Source: Batkoa obscura
Lineage: Eukaryota; Entomophthoromycota; Entomophthoromycetes; Entomophthorales; Batkoaceae
Assembly: GCA_030770535.1 (NCBI GenBank)
Contig: JASVEC010000005.1
Span: forward strand, 1,736,001-1,800,000
Length of the DNA stretch: 64,000 nucleotides
Direction: 5' to 3'
Below, one piece after another: positions 11,425 to 25,704 of this stretch; the first letter of the stretch is position 1; each line of letters opens with the position of its first letter. A model generated the notes under the pieces. It ran no database searches, was not told the origin of the DNA, and saw nothing but the letters and a program-made list of their open reading frames with translations. A program made the position numbers and the translations under genes.

Positions 11425-11526
11425 AATTTAGTATCGAGAATTCGTTAAAATAATAAATAGTAATTATTTAAGTGAAAATTTTTATAAGCTTATATTTTAT
11501 ATTTAACAGTTTGACCATTTATTAAT

Positions 11527-11868
11527 TTAAAAATCAAATGCTCTCCCTTTTCTTTCCCAATCCCCATACCTAGTAGGCTCTTTACCCTTAGGTCCTCCAA
11601 CCTCTTTTGTCACTGGGTTAATATCATTCTCAAAGCTTGGTAATGGGTCTTCTGAAGTTGCATTTATGTTAATCTTTTCATTGTCCAGTCGCTCTTTTTG
11701 ACTCATAGTTAATTCAGAAGCTTCTAGCTCCTTTTGTTTATTCGCAATCATAGACTCAATCTCTTTTTGTTGCTTCTTATCGCCCAAAGGTAATGGGCTT
11801 GGGCCTGATTTATAAGTTCTTGTTAAATGTTGTATGGTGAATAAAGGTTTAAAGTAATATTTGAGCAT
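11527..11868 (-). CDS. SDH8: Succinate dehydrogenase assembly factor 4 (SDHAF4/Sdh8)
   Basis: A 113-residue intronless protein. The C-terminal DUF1674 signature is complete: NPVTKEVGGPKGKEPTRYGDWERKGRAFDF. In yeast and animals this mitochondrial matrix chaperone binds the flavinated Sdh1 subunit before it joins complex II and shields it from producing oxidants. The N-terminus MLKYYFKPLFTIQHLTRTYKS is basic and hydroxylated without acids, fitting a targeting presequence. The gene is convergent with BRO1, with only about 100 bp between stops. Confidence 0.92.
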   Translation of the reverse strand: MLKYYFKPLFTIQHLTRTYKSGPSPLPLGDKKQQKEIESMIANKQKELEASELTMSQKERLDNEKININATSEDPLPSFENDINPVTKEVGGPKGKEPTRYGDWERKGRAFDF

Positions 11869-12360
11869 TTTATAAGAAAAATGAAAGTTGAAGTTAAGAA
11901 GTTAATTATTAAATTATTTAAATAAAAGCCAATTAGTTTGACGAAGAATTTTAAATAGTTAAAGCAATTTTAAACAAGCTATGCATTTAAATTAAATTAA
12001 TGAGAGTCAAAATTAACTACATACAAATTATTAACTAGATATAAAATAATTACATATAAAGATGTTTTTTCGATTTTATTACTTTTTCTATTTTTAAGCG
12101 TTATTTGAGTGGAAGAACTGCTAATAAAATTCTTAAATAAAAAATACATCCCCATATCAAATAATAAACAAATGTAAGATAAAATAAAACGAAATAAACA
12201 ATGCTAATGACTATAAATAATATATATTCTTCACGACTTTAATTTTATATAGATAAAAAAATACTAATGAAAACAGAGTACACTTACTAAGACTAAATTT
12301 TAAATTCTAATAATTTAATGTTTTTATATAAATATCAATTTATATAAATTTGAAATCTTA
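11869..12360. other. Intergenic region with a miniature element
   Basis: Lies between the start of SDH8 and the 3' end of the WHI2-like gene, both on the minus strand. Apart from element copy 2 I see only AT-rich sequence. Confidence 0.6.
12054..12157 (-). mobile_element. Miniature inverted-repeat element, copy 2
   Basis: Reverse-oriented. The right end TACATCCCCATAT is intact; the left end is decayed (ATATAAAGATG in place of ATATGGGAGTG). The core AAGCGTTATTTGAGTGG is recognisable. Confidence 0.75.
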
Positions 12361-13316
12361 TTAAACAAACACTAATTCTAACGTCCAAATACGTCGAGAC
12401 CACAGCTTAATTTCTAATTCACCATCTTCTTCCTTAATAGTTTCAATATCCCACCAGCACTTTCTCTATTCTAAATTAGTATCAATAATAAACTACTTTA
12501 AATAAAACTTACAGCCGGCTTACGCCAAAATAATAGTAATTTTTGTGTGACCCCTACTTTCATAGCCTCATCAGTGGATGTCAAAGGCACTAACGAAATG
12601 GACACCAAAGTGGCTCGATTTGGTTCGGAGCATCGATAACCCCAGCTATCTTGCCTAGTGAATCCTGAAAGACATAACATATCAACCAATTGACGTTCAG
12701 CCAAATTGGAGCCACCATGAATATTTCGTTCGAATGCATCAAAGATTTTGGTATTTTTCATCAAGTGTTCTTTACACACTAATCGTAAACTATCCTCATT
12801 TAATGTTTTTGTACACAATTCTTGTTTACCTTCTGGACTAAAAGGTATTGAAAAATAGTCCAATTCTTCTCTTAATGTAATAAATGGCTTTTTATTCGTG
12901 AACGGGGAACTAGACCCCGGAGAGAGTCCAAATAAGTAAGATAAGTCTTTAGTAGTCTGACCATCTTTTTTGTTCAGTTCTTGATAAAAATCAATAATGT
13001 ACTTTAACATATCTGGGTTAAAGTCAACGTGAACTATATGCTGGTGGATTCTTTCCAATCCAGTTTTTATATCTTGTTTTAATAACGCCTCATATTCTGG
13101 GTTTGAGTTCAATATTACTCCATTTGGAAACATAACTATCAATATACTTTCTGGTAAGTTGATGACTTGATCCCGAGATAAATCAAACTCTGTGCCTCGG
13201 ACTTGTAATAATAATCGGTTGGGTAATAAATTGGTCGTTGAAGAGTTAGCGTTTTGGTTTGATTGAGGTGCTACTGAGGTGATAATATTGGTAGTATCGC
13301 TTGCCATCTGTGCCAT
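12361..13316 (-). CDS. WHI2: WHI2-like BTB/POZ growth-control protein
   Basis: Exons 12513-13316 and 12361-12465 (47-nt intron 12466-12512) join in phase to 302 residues. A fungal BTB/KCTD-type fold is suggested by LLLQVRGTEFDLSRDQVINLPESILIVMFPNG, VDFNPDMLKYIIDFY and LREELDYFSIP. The second half carries the Whi2 signature ERQLVDMLCLSGF, SWGYRCSEPNRA and FWRKPA; splicing continues it as RKCWWDIETIKEEDGELEIKLWSRRIWTLELVFV. In yeast Whi2 works with the Psr phosphatases in stress response and nutrient/TORC1 restraint; that role is inferred here. The acceptor was chosen at the second of two nearby AGs because only it yields the conserved KPARKCWW. Confidence 0.85.
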
Positions 13317-14109
13317 AATGATTAAAGTATAATAATAAAAAATGAATAAAGTAAAATAAAAATGCTAAAAAATGGTCAATGATCTGCAATTCTTCAAGTT
13401 ATTAATCTATCGACATTTAACTGTTACCATTCTCTCGCCCTCCTTTATCGAGGGGTTAATTGATTTTTAGCCAATCATATGAGCTTGCAAAAATTTTCTA
13501 AATTTGGATTGGTGCTCCTAAGTAAAATATCATGGTTGGCTATTTTTATTTTTTTGTTTTCATTTTATGCTTCAAGTTGTTGATTTAGATTTGCTTTCAG
13601 GGGAGGTTGGAATTATTTAATTTTACATCTCAATAAAGTTATTAGCCTAAAAATCATATTGTTTTAATAAATTATTAGTTGAGGTTTATAAACTTTATAG
13701 TTTGTTAAGCAATTTTATTAGCAATTAAATAAGAATAAGATACCCATGTCTCTTTAAAATCAAGATTCATTTTTTTACTTAGGATAGTAATCATTCTTTA
13801 TAGATTATTCAAGTTAATTAAACAAGAACAGAGCTTATAATTGACATATGAAATAATCACTCAGTTTTAGCAATAAAACCTTAAGAATAAATCACACTGA
13901 ATTTAGACTACTAAATGATCCAACCACTTTTTCATTAATTTATACTTATTTTAAATAGTTTTTTACTATTTCATTATAAAAATCAAACACTATTATTACT
14001 ATTATATAAAATACTACAATTTATTAAATAAACTATTTTTATAAACTTTTAATTTCTATACTCTAAAATTCCAAGTTTTCATTAAACGACTTATACCTAA
14101 ATTTAATGT
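13317..14109. other. Intergenic region with CCAAT-box promoter of WHI2-like gene
   Basis: Within 200 bp of the WHI2-like start are CCAAT at 13471-13475 and ATTGG at 13508-13512. The remainder up to the 3' end of the IF-2 gene shows no coding frame or repeat. Confidence 0.5.
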
Positions 14110-17006
14110 TTATAACATTCTAGGTGCCTCGATTCTATTATACGCTAATAATTTATCACCCTCTTTATATTGGTCAAATCTATTTAACTCAATAGCACAT
14201 TCTGATCCTGATTTGACTTGTTCAACATCTTCCTTAAAGACTTTAAGTACTGAAATAATTGCATTCTCTTTAATAAGTTCTCCACTTCCTCCTTTGATTT
14301 TATCGTCTTTGCCTTTAGGACGATATATATTTATAAAATGACTTTTTTGCAATGTACCAGATACTACCTTACAACCAGCAATGTTTGTTAACCCTGATCT
14401 ATTCTTAAGTTTCATTGAAAATAATTTTACAATTTCTACTTTAGCCTCTTCGACATATTGATAGGTTATTGGTAACAGGTCAACCATTCGTTTTTTAATA
14501 TCCTCTAATAAACTATAAATGATTTTATGTGATAAAATATCGATTTTTTTAGATTGAGCTAATTGTATAATATCTTTATCCGTTTTAATATTAAATGTTA
14601 CTATGATTCCTTTTGCAGCTAAAGCTACATCTAAATCCGCTTTGGTTACTGGTCCAACCCCTCTTAGAATTACTTTGGCTTTCACTTTTTTATCTGGAAA
14701 TTGAGCAATGGATTCTTCAATTGCTTCAACTGTTCCTGATACATCACCTAAAAATAACTTTTAATTACTTAATAAGCTAATAACTTTAATATTACCTTTA
14801 ATAACAATTGGCAGTATAGGGAGCTCATCTTCAACATTAAGTGGAGCTTCATTTGTCTCATCCATTGAAGCTAAAAGTTCATATTCTTTTTGACGTTTTT
14901 CATTAATAGCAATCATATCTTTTATTTCCTGGTTTTGTTGCGACACTCTACTACGGTTAGAAATGACGACTTTAGCCTCATCTTCGTTTTTAGCTTGCAA
15001 GCACAAGTCCCCAGCTTTTGGCATGTTTCTCCATCCTGAAACTCTAGCAGGTGATCCCGGCAATGCTTCTTTAATAATTTTTCCATTTTCATTTGTTAAT
15101 GACTTGATTTTACACCATGATTCTCCAGCTACCAAATATTGACCTGGTTTTAGTGTTCCCCTACCAACGACAACCGTGGCAACTGGACCTAAACCTCGAT
15201 CGATATTGGATTCTAATACCACCGCTTCACTACCTCCCTTCTTTGGTGCTCTTAAGTCTAATACTTCTGCTAAAGTACTGATTGTCTCTTCTAATTCTAC
15301 AATACCCTTTCCAGTTGGGGCAGCAATTTCTACAACTGGTGTATCTCCCCCAAACTCTTCAAGTTGTACGTTATGTTGCATTAAATCCTCTTTAATTTGC
15401 TTGATATTTTTTGTTGGCTTATCACATTTTGTTAAGGCCACAATTATTGGCACTTAAATTATGTTTTAATAAATTATTTATTTAAAGTGAAAATAACTAA
15501 TTACCTTCTGCTTCCAAAGAATGTTGAATCGCTTCAATTGTTTGTGGCATAATACCATCATCGGCTGCAATTACAAGTACCACTATATCTGTGACATGTG
15601 CCCCTCGAGATCTCATATTGCGGAATGCCGCATGACCTGGAGTATCAAGAAAAGTGATTGATTGTCCACTTTTAAGCTCCACTTTAAACGCCCCAACATG
15701 CTGAGTGATACCACCAGCTTCACCAGCTGCTACCGAAGATTTACGAAGTGTATCTAAAAGGGTAGTCTTACCATGATCTACATGACCCATAATTGTAACT
15801 ACAGGTGCTCTTAATGGATGCGGAGCGTCTGGATCGGTTGCTGAGGGTGGTGATTGTGGATAAATATCCTTTGCTTGATGTTCATCTTCAATAGGGTTAA
15901 GATTAAAAGCCATAGCAATTACACTTGCATCATCGGCACTTAAAAGATAGTCATAGGGGTGATCTGGTAGCCCAGATTCAATCATTCTTCTTCTCATTAA
16001 ACTATAGTTAACTCCTAGTAATTTCGCCAGGTTAGCTAATTTGATAAAAGGAGGTAAATAAACGTCTTTTTGTTTAATTGATTTTTGTGGCTTGTTTTTG
16101 GGCTTTGGCTTGGCTTTGACAATGGGTTCAAAATCTACTTCCTCATCATCTTCAAGTGTTTTCGCTCCTTTTTTGCCTTTTTTATTTGGCTTAGTCTCTT
16201 CCCTTTTTTCTATTTTGGATTCTTCTTTTTTAAATTTTACTGAACCTGGTGGTCCCATTCGTTTTTTTTTAGCTGCTTCTTTTTCCGCACTTATTAAATT
16301 ATCACTTGGAGCTGCTGGTGCGGCAGTTTCTTTTTTGAAGTTTTCATTTTTATTATTGAATTGTTTTAAGATGGGCTTCTTTATCTTAACTCCTTGCCTA
16401 TCATGCTGTACAGGCTTATTCACCAACTTTTGTTTTGGCTTTGATTCTGGCATTGTAAAAGAAAATAATTCAGAATCTTGATTTGTCTGCGATTGAGTTT
16501 CTGGCTTGTTAGTTTCAGTTGTAGGCTTAACGTATATATTATTGAATTTATGCCTAACTCTGTTTACGGACTCAAGTGGACGACCTTGCTTTACCCATTT
16601 AAATTGACTCTTATTTGATCTTATCTCCTCTAGCTTAGAATTCGCTGAGTTCGACACTGACTTTTTTTCGTTTTGTGGAAATAACTGGGATTTATCTAGT
16701 TTATTAAATGTTATTAAATATTCTCGAATTGGATTTACAAAGAAAATAATTATGTCTATTAACTCATTTAAGAAGTAAAAATACTACTATCATACCTTGT
16801 TTTCCTGAATTATTTGATGTCAATCTCGTACTACTTAAAGCTCTACTACCCCATACTATTAATTTATTTGGATACTCTAATTTTTTATTTAATAAAATTG
16901 TATTCCATTTCCTTGTTATGCTTGTATTAATGCTTCTTAAATTAGAGTACATGTTTACTCTCAAAAATTGAGTTTTTGAGTTTTTTATTTTGTTAGCATC
17001 AACCAA
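14110..17006 (-). CDS. IFM1: Mitochondrial translation initiation factor IF-2
   Basis: A GTPase that places initiator tRNA on the mitoribosome. Exons are 16796-17006, 15505 to about 16695 (or 16722), 14796-15452 and 14110-14747; all phases agree and give about 898 residues. The N-terminus [24 protein letters not shown] is a plausible presequence (its Met is the 19th codon of the longest frame). A Lys-rich linker precedes an IF2_N-like helical segment ([19 protein letters not shown]). G motifs are [16 protein letters not shown] and TKCD (Thr replaces Asn of NKxD). Domains II-IV follow, including [38 protein letters not shown] and a C-terminal [18 protein letters not shown]. The first intron's acceptor is ambiguous between two in-phase AGs nine codons apart. 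Confidence 0.93.
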
Positions 17007-17174
17007 TAAGATGATCTCAATAAGTTAAAGGGGATTGATTATGGTTTAAATTTATAATTTAAATTGAATTCTAGGCTTTTAAAATATTAATTCGCGATTT
17101 AGCCTTATCTGATGGAAAAACAAGTTCAAAATAAAGCTAATAAAGATTTATAGTAAATTTACAAGATGATTAAG

Positions 17175-17280
17175 TATATGGGGATACATTTTTTTGTCTA
17201 AGAATTTTACTAATAGTCTTTCCACTCAAATAACGCTTAAAAATAGAAAAAACGATGAAACCAAAAAACACCCCCATATA
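17175..17280 (+). mobile_element. Miniature inverted-repeat element, copy 3
   Basis: Forward copy, TATATGGGGATAC to CACCCCCATATA. It lies 35 bp beyond the stop of the glutathione reductase gene, so it probably sits in or near its 3' untranslated region. Confidence 0.85.
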
Positions 17281-17314
17281 CTCATTCAATATTTTTCGAT
17301 AATTTTATTTATAT

Positions 17315-19541
<2,227 letters not shown>

Positions 19542-20716
19542 TTAAAGGTTGGAATAAAATGCTGGTTTCTTTTGCATAGAAGCCATAACTGATTTTGGTA
19601 TATCCTAGATAATTCAATCATATTGTTATTAATAACTGCAATAACCTTACCTCAGTTTGAAGCATTGAAGCATTCCAAGTAGCTGTATAAAGTAGACCTT
19701 CAGCTACAGAATGATCCCTAGAATGGAGCAAAAGATGTCTAAAAATCATAAATATCTATTTTACTCATTTTGTAAAAAATTACTTAGTTCCGAGTACAGC
19801 TACTGGTGATTTACTAGCTATAGCAGTAGCTATCTTTAAAGCAGCATCTGCAAGTTTAAAATTAGATAAATAAAAAATATTAATAAAGTAGTAATACTCA
19901 TTAATTCCTCCTGGTTTTGATAAATATTAGAGACTAGACCAAATTGAAGAGCTTCTTTAGCATCAAAATTACGAGCAGTTAAGCATATTTCGTTAACCCA
20001 AGATTGGTTACCGCATACTTTTGGTAATCTTTGTAAAGTTCCCACATCTGCTGCCAAACCAAGGTCTATTTCCTTTAAAAGATATTGAAATTCTATTTAT
20101 AATTTTCACATATATAAAATGTGTTACTTTAACTGAAAATTTAGCATCTGAGGTGCAAAATCGAATATCTCCACAAGTAATTATATCGATCCCCATACCT
20201 AAGCAGAAACCACTAACTCCCATTATAACCGGTTTACTACAGTATTCCACTTGGCTTACTGAGTCTTGAATATTCTAAATTGTATATCTTAATTCCAATA
20301 AACCTATACACTAAATAAAATTACAAGAACGACTTGTCTTTGATTCAGCGCTTTTCTAGCAACATCGAGGTCACTCTCGCCCATTGAAGAAAAAACAGAG
20401 ACTAAAATTTTACTGTTTAAAAAACTTGATTGTATAGATAATAATATATATCACCATCAATACCAGCTGTAAAGTGCTTTCCAGAGCTAGTTACAATAAC
20501 ACAACGAACGTGGTTGTCCTTTTCAATCTTTTTGAAGCATTCTCGGTATTCATTAATCAATCTATTAACTTTTATTAAATTGAATTTATTGAACCATTGA
20601 TTTCTTTACGTATTATTAAATGCATTTAATTTTTTAGGTCGATTGAGTTGTACTAATAATACCCCTTGTGTATCTGGTAGCAACTGTACTTTTAAAGTTT
20701 CAAATTGATAATCCAT
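19542..20716 (-). CDS. ECH1: Delta(3,5)-delta(2,4)-dienoyl-CoA isomerase (ECH1/Dci1, crotonase fold)
   Basis: Moves double bonds of dienoyl-CoA intermediates during beta-oxidation of odd-position unsaturated fatty acids. Eight exons (20610-20716, 20455-20561, 20325-20401, 20128-20274, 19898-20072, 19784-19847, 19651-19738, 19542-19604) join in phase to 275 residues, the normal length. Motifs: LNRPKKLNAF, GKHFTAGID (oxyanion hole), KPVIMGVSGFCLGMGIDIITCGDIRFC, EIDLGLAADVGTLQRLPKVCGN with the catalytic acids, KSPVAVLGTK and HSRDHSVAEGLLYTATWNASMLQTED. The C-terminus is SNL where animal ECH1 ends SKL, so it is a candidate weak PTS1 for peroxisomes. It is the most intron-dense compact gene here: seven introns in 1.2 kb. 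Confidence 0.93.
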
Positions 20717-21012
20717 TTTAATAAAATGTTTTTTAATTCAACTGGCATTTATATGCTTTTTACGGTAATCAAATTATTTTTTGGATGACGGAAATTAATG
20801 ACTGTTAAAAGGTAATTGGTTGATTTTAAAGTTTCTACAATATGAACTAAAATATAAAATAGTACTATAAATTTATAAATTTATGTAAATGTATTAAGTA
20901 TAAAATAAAAATTATAACGATTAAAAAATTATAAATTTAATAATAACAATAATAAAATCAATAGCCATATTGATTCTAATAAGAATATATTAATAAATAT
21001 ATAAGATTAGTC

Positions 21013-22720
21013 CTAATAAAGTACCTTTAAGCCCTCAAAAACATCACTTAACTTTTGAGTACCATTTTGAATAGCGTCTTTAACAGTATCTATATCCACA
21101 TTAGTTTGTGATAATATTTTACTAGCTAATTGTTTAGCTGATACTTCTAAATTCCCTAAATCCACTAAAAGAATATTATTTAATATGAATCTTAACAATC
21201 AATGCTATTAATTACAATTCAAGTCATCCATTATGGTATTGTTATTGCTGTTTTCGTTATCGCTATCTGCTCTGCTTCTACCAAAGTATTGATCTGAAGA
21301 AAGTGCACTAGACCCTTCAAATTGTTGTAATCGTTCTCTTTCCGCTGCATTTGCATCTGGATCATAATGCCCTCTTTTAAAGTATTGATCGGATGATAAT
21401 GATTTAGCGCCTCCAAATCTACTTTGAGCTTCTCCTTTGAAAATATTTAGTACTAATGTAATATAAAGTTTATTCTAATTTACCATCATCATCGTGACTA
21501 TTACTACTTACAGATTTCGTTCCAAATGCACCAAGCCTATTGATTTTAATCCATTTCTTTAAGATAATTTTACAAACCTACCTTGTACCACTTTTAATAC
21601 TTGAAGTGGCACCCAATTTAGTTCCAGAAGTAGCGCCAAAGCCTCCTAAACGTCTTGAACCAGGCTTAGAAGTAGTTGAAGATTCGCTCTTAGTATTTGA
21701 GACACCAGAATACATTAGTCTAGATGAGATGGCCTTTTTACCACCTGAATTATCAGGTTTTGATTGTTGAGTTTCACTTTCTTCGCTCTCTTTCTTTCTT
21801 GATTCCATTTTAAGTTTGTTAGCCAACCTCTCTGCTTCTTTAAGTTCTGCTTCTTCCTTCGCTTTTGCTTCTGCTTCATCAAAATTTACTGTTACTTTTT
21901 TAATACCAATTTTGGTTCCTCCTATATTTCTAGAACTAGAGTTCGTTGAATTACCGGTTGATAATGGCTTATTTTTTCCCAAACCTCCAAGTCGACTAGT
22001 AGTAGTATTTGACTTTATACCTCCCATACCCAAACGAGAAGTTGAACTAGAAGCTGTACGGCTATTAGGTTTAATGGAGGTAGTAATTGATTTTTTTGGA
22101 GTATCTTTATCCCATGAATCAAAAAAATCTTCTTCTTGTTTTGGTTTTTCGTTTTCACTTAAATCTATAAGTATTTGTGGAGTCCTTAATAAATTGTTAT
22201 TATTAACCAACTTACATAACTTAAGACTTACTCTTTTTCGTCCTCTTTAACCTTTTTAGCTATTACTTCTTTGTATAAAGTTGCTACCCTTGAAGTGTAT
22301 TTTCCTTTTACATCTGAGTATTTATTGGTCCCCCCATGTGCTTTAAAAAACTCATAAAATGGCCCATTACCACCCACCTTCATCACTCTTAACTGGTCCC
22401 AAGTCCAAGAGTCTAAAGCTGTAGATCTAAAAATGTAAGAAATAAACTAAATGAATGAGCTATATGTAGTTATTACCTAACAAAACTGATATGTACTCCC
22501 ATATTACGATGGTGGGCTGAACAGTCTAAACACAAATAAATTCCAAACGTTACGCTTGACCAAGTTGGGTTTTTACTGCCACAATCAAAACATGCCTTTT
22601 TATTTGTGTTAACTTAGTTTTATTTCGTAAAAAACTGTATACTAGCACTACCTTATTTTCTCTTTTGCTTTGAGCCTTTTTAAAGAACTCTGCTATTTCT
22701 ACTTTGGTAGGTTCTGCCAT
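21013..22720 (-). CDS. GLO3: ADP-ribosylation factor GTPase-activating protein, ArfGAP2/3 (Glo3) type
   Basis: Promotes GTP hydrolysis on Arf1 during COPI vesicle traffic. Seven exons (22652-22720, 22477-22595, 22232-22426, 21582-22184, 21484-21536, 21216-21434, 21013-21164) join in phase to 469 residues. The ArfGAP zinc finger is complete: [34 protein letters not shown], with the catalytic Arg in SFVRS. The tail has a long Ser/Gly/Thr region with repeated SRLGG/RLGGFG units and two SSDQYF motifs (residues [12 protein letters not shown] and [10 protein letters not shown]), the Glo3 regulatory motif that distinguishes this subfamily from ArfGAP1. A CCAAT box (ATTGG, 22796-22800) lies 76 bp upstream. 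Confidence 0.92.
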
Positions 22721-23346
22721 CTTTATTATTTAAACTGAAAGTTAAAAGTTTGTTTTTGTCATATTTATTTTCTATTTCACACTCCTTTTATTATGATTGG
22801 CTAAACGAAAAGTGATTTATGGTTTTTAATAAATTGGAGATATTTAAAATAACACTCAAAATTGAGTTAAATAACATTTATTAAGTTTATTGTAACATTA
22901 CTTGCTAACATTTTTTTTAAGATTATAAAAACGATAAGAAAAATCTTAAGCTAATGATCAAGTAATAAAAAGTGCCAAAAGAATTTAATATTTAATATTT
23001 TTTTGAATATTATATAGTTTATAAATCTATACAATACTAATTTAATAAAAAATTAGGAGAAACTTTTTTATAAAATGAAACTAAAAATAAATTTAAAGAT
23101 TTTGTACTCTTTTTGTTGGTAATATTGAACGTTATCTTGACAAGTCAAAAGAGTAATGATATTGGTATAAGTGAATAAATAGCTAAGGCAAGATGAATAA
23201 CTTGTTCTAACTATTCAGACTACTATAACCTTCCGCTCATTCAAGTATATGCCAATACCTTGTTGAAAGGGTGATTTAAATCATTGGTTAATTTTATTAA
23301 AATTTAGCAACAATTTATTAAATTTATATGACATTTTTTAGTTTGA
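22721..23346. other. Divergent intergenic region (ArfGAP / repeat protein)
   Basis: Shared upstream region of two divergent genes. ATTGG at 22796-22800 is the only motif I can name; the rest is AT-rich without open frames. Confidence 0.5.
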
Positions 23347-25411
23347 ATGGATTATAATTATGAACCAGCTATAAAGAAGTACAACGCTAAAGAAATAAAC
23401 GAAGAGCAATTTCGCAACGAGAATGAAGTAAGGAGGAGTGATAATAAAGCAAATTATATTGATATTTTTAATAGTTTACAAAAAATTAAGCAACTTTCCA
23501 ATATAGCAATAAATAAAAATCAAAAATCAAAATTTGAGTCTAAATTGCAAGTCTTAAACAATAAAAGAGAAAGAAAGAAATCAGTCAATTGTGATCCTTA
23601 TCTAAGGAGCCCAAATATTAATGACAAACAGTATAATGAAGATGATTATTATGAGGATATTAAATCTATTGATTCTGAAGTATTTTTATTAAAAACTAAC
23701 TATTTAGTTATTAATTTTTTATTGTGTAGGCTATGGGCGATTGGCTCGAAGGTTCTATTAATGAACGTTTTGGTGATCATGATCAACAGCTGGAAGGTGT
23801 ACATAATCCTAATTTAGATTTTGAAGACAATGATGAATTTAAAATAAACTTAATAAGTACAGCTAGTAGTATGTATTGTAATGAAGATATAAGTCACCAA
23901 TATCATATGAAACATAATGCCTCTTTTTTAGAACAACATTGTGATGCAAAAATTCAAGATAAATTCGACGAAGCTATTTATTATAATAACAACGTTTATG
24001 AAGATATATTTCAAATTTCTAATAAAAAAGGAAGAAATGTTGATGGTCAAAATGACATTGGTTGTTATTTAGACCAGAATGATAGAGTTTGTTATTTAGA
24101 TCAAAATGATGTTGACTTTTACTTAAACAAAGAGGGTGATGACTATTATTTAGATCAAAATGATATTGATTATTATTTCAATCAAAGGGACGACGACCAC
24201 TATTTAAATCAAGACAACATTGGTTGTTATTTAGATCAAAATTTACCAAGATCTCATCCCAGCTGTCAAGAATATCATTTAAAGGTAAATTTTAATAGTA
24301 TTGTTGCTGGTAAGTGAGCGTATTAATAATTCCTAATAAGATGCGTAATCAAATGTCTAGTCCAAAAAACATTAGAAGTAGTGTAATGCCACTATTTGAT
24401 TCAAATTTTAAACGTTTCGATCCAAAGGCTTTTTATAAAATGGATTATAAAATTACTAGTACTACAATGACGAGTCCCAGTGATAATGATTCAATTTGTG
24501 AGAGAATGGCAGAAGTCAACTTGAATAGGAAAGCTTATAAAGTACCAATACAGAAAAATGAGTCTAGTGAAAGTGAAGAAGAATATCGAGGTGAAGAAGT
24601 TAAGTATAATCAAGGAAAAGAGATCAAACCAAAGCTTCAAACACAAAGAAACAAAGTACTAGTAGAACATAACAAAACTGGTGAAAGTCACGAAGATTAT
24701 CAAAAAAGCGAAACTGACTACGATTTAGAAAGAAAGGGTGAGATAAGCTTCCGATCACAAGGGAGTAAGATTGTGTTAAAAAGCAATCAAGCTAATCAAA
24801 TCAAGGAAGGTAGACTAGATGAAGTCTATGACATTTCCAAGCAAATATGTAAATTAACTCGATATTATTATAAGCTTTCTAGAAAAGTAGTGATTGGAAA
24901 GGATAATCGTGAGGAACAACCAGAGGATGGTGACATGATTGTAAAGCTTACAGTAAAGCGCTTGAATAACGATGAAAAATTCTATGAATGTATTAACAAG
25001 CTAGTGGGAGATAAGACCGATATGATACTAGGGGAGGTGGAAAAGAGTCCAATAAATGAGAGTGTTATGAAAGATGATAGTATTTTAATACCAGATGATT
25101 CATCAAACCCGATTATAAGGCTATCTTATAGTATGATTGGTAAGGTAGCTAAAGAATTAGATTCCGAATATCTAAACTTGCGCAAAAAATTGAAGAAAGA
25201 TTCTATAGTTTATGGTGAATTAAAAGAAGATAAGGAAATACATGCATTAGCTATTAAACTTTGTCCAGGCTCTAATGATCCGCAAGTTTATATGGAAAAG
25301 CAAGCTGCAGCTACTAAAGCTTACAAGGAATTAGAAAACTTAAGAAAACAGCTAGAAGTCATAGCAAAAAACATTAATTTATTAAGTCAAGCTTTAATGC
25401 TTCATGTTTAA
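23347..25411 (+). CDS. Unknown protein with YLDQND tandem repeats
   Basis: Not a family I recognise. Exons 23347-23679, 23730-24284 and 24341-25411 (introns of 50 and 56 nt, phase 0 each) give 652 residues. The first third is Lys/Asn/Asp-rich. Residues about 220-300 hold a 9-residue tandem repeat built on YLDQNDxxx, about seven units. The centre (24314-24800) is highly charged and probably disordered. The last 200 residues look folded: hydrophobic helices such as VYDISKQICKLTRYYYKLSRKVV and AVTKAYKELENLRKQLEVIAKNINLLSQAL-like coiled coil at the end. No signal peptide or membrane segment. A miniature transposon begins 13 bp past the stop. Confidence 0.75.
24063..24245 (+). repeat. 27-bp coding tandem repeat (about 7 units)
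   Basis: Units start at 24063, 24090, 24117, 24144, 24171, 24198 and 24225, each encoding a nine-residue Y-L/F-x-Q-N-D-rich unit. Units 1, 2, 4 and 7 are near-identical (TATTTAGATCAAAATGAT core); units 3, 5 and 6 have diverged. Confidence 0.85.
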
Positions 25412-25424
25412 AATAAAATTTAAT

Positions 25425-25531
25425 ACATGGGAGTGTTTTTTTGACTTCATTATTTTTTCTATCTTTTAGGCGCTATTTAAGCGGAAAATTTGTTAGTAAA
25501 ACTCTTAAACACAAAAATATATCCCCATATA
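25425..25531 (-). mobile_element. Miniature inverted-repeat element, copy 4
   Basis: Reverse copy, ACATGGGAGTG to ATCCCCATAT. It starts 13 bp past the stop codon of the upstream gene and thus likely forms part of its 3' untranslated region. Core and TTAGTAAAACTCTTAAACAC block are well kept. Confidence 0.87.
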
Positions 25532-25704
25532 AAAAAGCTGTGAGTTTTAATTTTATTTGATAAACTTATTTGTTGTTTAAAAAGTATAGTTATTATCATA
25601 ACTTAAGCTAAATATCATTTATTATTTAAACAAGCTATGAACTAATAATAGTTTGAATTAAATTGTTGCTTTTACTTAGTTGAATTTGAATCACCCATAC
25701 TAGC

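Noticed and set aside
10844-11431. Alternative frames over the BRO1 tail
   Set aside because: They are shadows of the Gln/Pro-rich repeat coding region; the BRO1 frame is continuous and ends with a meaningful PSAP tail.
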